21,581 bases of DNA from Spiro-02 sp964465155 (GTDB lineage: Bacteria; Spirochaetota; Spirochaetia; Sphaerochaetales; Sphaerochaetaceae): the NCBI GenBank assembly GCA_964465155.1, contig CAYXIH010000032.1, positions 1 to 21,581 on the forward strand. The letters are read 5' to 3'. A program made the position numbers and the translations under genes. A model generated the notes under the pieces. It ran no database searches and had not been told where the DNA came from. It was given only the letters and a program-made list of their open reading frames with translations. Below, piece by piece: positions 21,201 to 21,581 of this stretch (positions within the stretch are counted from its first letter, which is position 1; every line of letters starts with the position of its first letter).

Positions 21201-21581
21201 GAGCTTTCCCCGGGGAGCTGGGTGGATGCTCAGCCAAGGAGATTTCTCTTCGCTCCTGCGCGATGGGTTGTCGCTAGCCAAGAATTTCATGGAGAGCTCC
21301 TTGTGGGAGTTCCTCCAGTCGCAGCCAGGGGCCATGTCGGAGAGTGAGGTACCGTTCTATATGATGTTGGACGGGCAGCTTGCCAATGGTGTGATCGACT
21401 TGCTGGTGACTACTCCTACGATGGTGTATGTAGTCGACTTCAAGACCGATACCATGGGCAATCCCCAGTTGCATGAGCCCCAGGTCCGGGCATATATGGA
21501 GGCAATGCGCAGAATCACGTCATTGCCAGTGCGTGGTACGGTCTGTTACCTGCGCAAGCCTGGCAATGAGGTGTGGTGGGA
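18202..21581 (+). CDS. addA: AddA-like ATP-dependent helicase-nuclease (3' end beyond window)
   Basis: Open from ATG 18202 to the last base: 1126 codons with no stop. It has a UvrD/RecB (SF1A) helicase followed by a nuclease. Helicase motifs: Q-motif 'LDANQLSAI' (N17, Q18), Walker A 'GAGSGKTT' (34-41), Ia 'LTFTRKAAAEM', Ib 'STLDSFCSRI', II 'MIDEFQDNN' (D361, E362), III 'VGDEKQSIYRFRGADV' (402-417), IV 'TTNYRSEPYLI', V 'IMSIHKSKGLEFPIVF' and VI 'LLYVAMTRAKTHL'. The nuclease part has 'EFGTYVHALIQRML', 'GVIDLL' (D1065), 'VVDFKTD' (D1079, K1081) and 'QVRAYMEAM', as in AddA. Only a few tens of residues are probably missing at the end. It unwinds and resects broken DNA together with AddB. The start overlaps the addB stop, with AAGGAG 12 nt upstream. 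Confidence 0.93.
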   Translation, partial: MTFEDARKRSKRELDANQLSAICCDDRNCVVSAGAGSGKTTVLSYRFLRLVMDRKAHVDEILTLTFTRKAAAEMHERIHKQLLDCIEDPYVATELARFPNASISTLDSFCSRIVRADSTRYGIPSDFTTDDEACYDLAVLCANELIDSSTNDPGLVALVDQYAPTALVDEFLVPYAINVFTFSHEFDPDAAMEHIRQWATQQANSLKEEIQIPCAKIVQLGDIGGCQYTATTRKSVEELSKAIDAFEHGDLDTLGNLAMGNPQLPPSRKKSDEAVLQKAEANLLRVLVPQLIALVNFMRKEQHLSEIFSFLKRYQDTFLSRKRQGGILSFNDVATLAVDILKTNLQLRTYFKKLFKYIMIDEFQDNNAQQKDLLYLLAERADHQSPGIPATEDLDSGKLFFVGDEKQSIYRFRGADVSVFKSLKNELEGTGGVSLELTTNYRSEPYLIESFNTLFQEIMKNGGEPWEADFHTLGTRSPAPGVTPTITACVLPYGAASSAQEGEELGEDATSAESEGVHIANLIQEMLNTDGYLIPDGKGGSRRPVPSDIAILMRSGGSQMSYEKALRTQGIPYVLQEPRALMLESPSNDIYSMLQLCLYPNDTIAYAATLRSPFCFIGDRALKMVLDAYGKQEAPQPYCMDEQFLQALAMVLPVEDMAKYLRTAGLFQELQQRVGTQTLCEILSYLWFSCGYREYLLCNQSYQSYLEYYEFLWLMCRSHDRENKGLSDFLEYLRPLLGSNEKLTGMEMLHEEVGGVQIMSIHKSKGLEFPIVFIANSGSTGRPSASQMYPCEGVMLPNMDISNGDGKSVVHNIAENFQKDQRGAFERAELKRLLYVAMTRAKTHLVVSGAVTKNNHGKDSYRNNLLFLMLRAIGFDEETIAWNKETDIKLRVIEAVQAGSLNMVRSVAPNRGEREAWYGQAVDVVVDDSPLSVGITRLVGNHGQLSDADLEDAIQFDSLPSDPLIKEHGLEREFGTYVHALIQRMLESQLPDQGIESLRVSFPRGAGWMLSQGDFSSLLRDGLSLAKNFMESSLWEFLQSQPGAMSESEVPFYMMLDGQLANGVIDLLVTTPTMVYVVDFKTDTMGNPQLHEPQVRAYMEAMRRITSLPVRGTVCYLRKPGNEVWW

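Noticed and set aside
1..21581. Mobile element, prophage, CRISPR array or RNA gene
   Set aside because: No transposase, integrase, direct-repeat array, terminal inverted repeats or tRNA-like cloverleaf was noticed. The gene content is ordinary chromosomal metabolism, envelope and repair.

Overview
The window reads as a bacterial chromosome segment of moderately high GC. It most likely comes from a Sphaerochaeta-like spirochaete. This is an inference from three things: the TctC leader ending in a 'FA/QGGAES'-type junction, which is typical of solute-binding proteins in that group; the mix of TTT transporter, Gfo/Idh/MocA and pectin genes; and dense gene packing with ATGA overlaps. No rRNA, tRNA, CRISPR array, insertion sequence or phage gene was seen. 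No gene-free stretch exceeds about 165 bases. Two runs of exactly 100 N (2875-2974 and 4601-4700) interrupt coding sequence and look like fixed-size assembly placeholders.

Region 1 (1-6248, plus strand) is one tightly packed catabolic operon. It holds the C-terminal half of a LacI-family regulator, a complete tripartite tricarboxylate transporter (tctC, tctB, tctA), two different Gfo/Idh/MocA oxidoreductases and a TIM-barrel epimerase/isomerase. Neighbouring genes overlap by 4 nt or lie within about 11 nt, except tctC-tctB, where a perfect 12-bp hairpin sits between the genes. The logic is regulator, uptake of an organic or sugar acid, oxidation/reduction, then isomerisation. The substrate cannot be read from sequence.

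Region 2 (6249-10213) holds single genes with their own signals: an HdeD/DUF308 membrane protein with a strong terminator, a Cys-rich pentapeptide-repeat protein, a minus-strand polytopic membrane protein, and an alpha-D-phosphohexomutase.

Region 3 (10214-13042) is a second small operon: a DeoR-type regulator, a TIM-barrel protein with an altered metal-ligand set, and a pectin methylesterase that has every catalytic motif but no signal peptide. It suggests intracellular handling of methyl-esterified oligogalacturonides or a related compound.

Region 4 (13039-15386) has a membrane-anchored DNA/RNA non-specific endonuclease (minus), a zinc-ribbon TM2 protein (plus) and a CPBP intramembrane protease (minus), with overlapping convergent ends. 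Region 5 (15425-21581) is an AddAB-type recombination nuclease pair. The Fe-S nuclease subunit (AddB-like) starts at a GTG just downstream of an extended -10. The helicase-nuclease (AddA-like) overlaps it by 4 nt and runs off the right edge.
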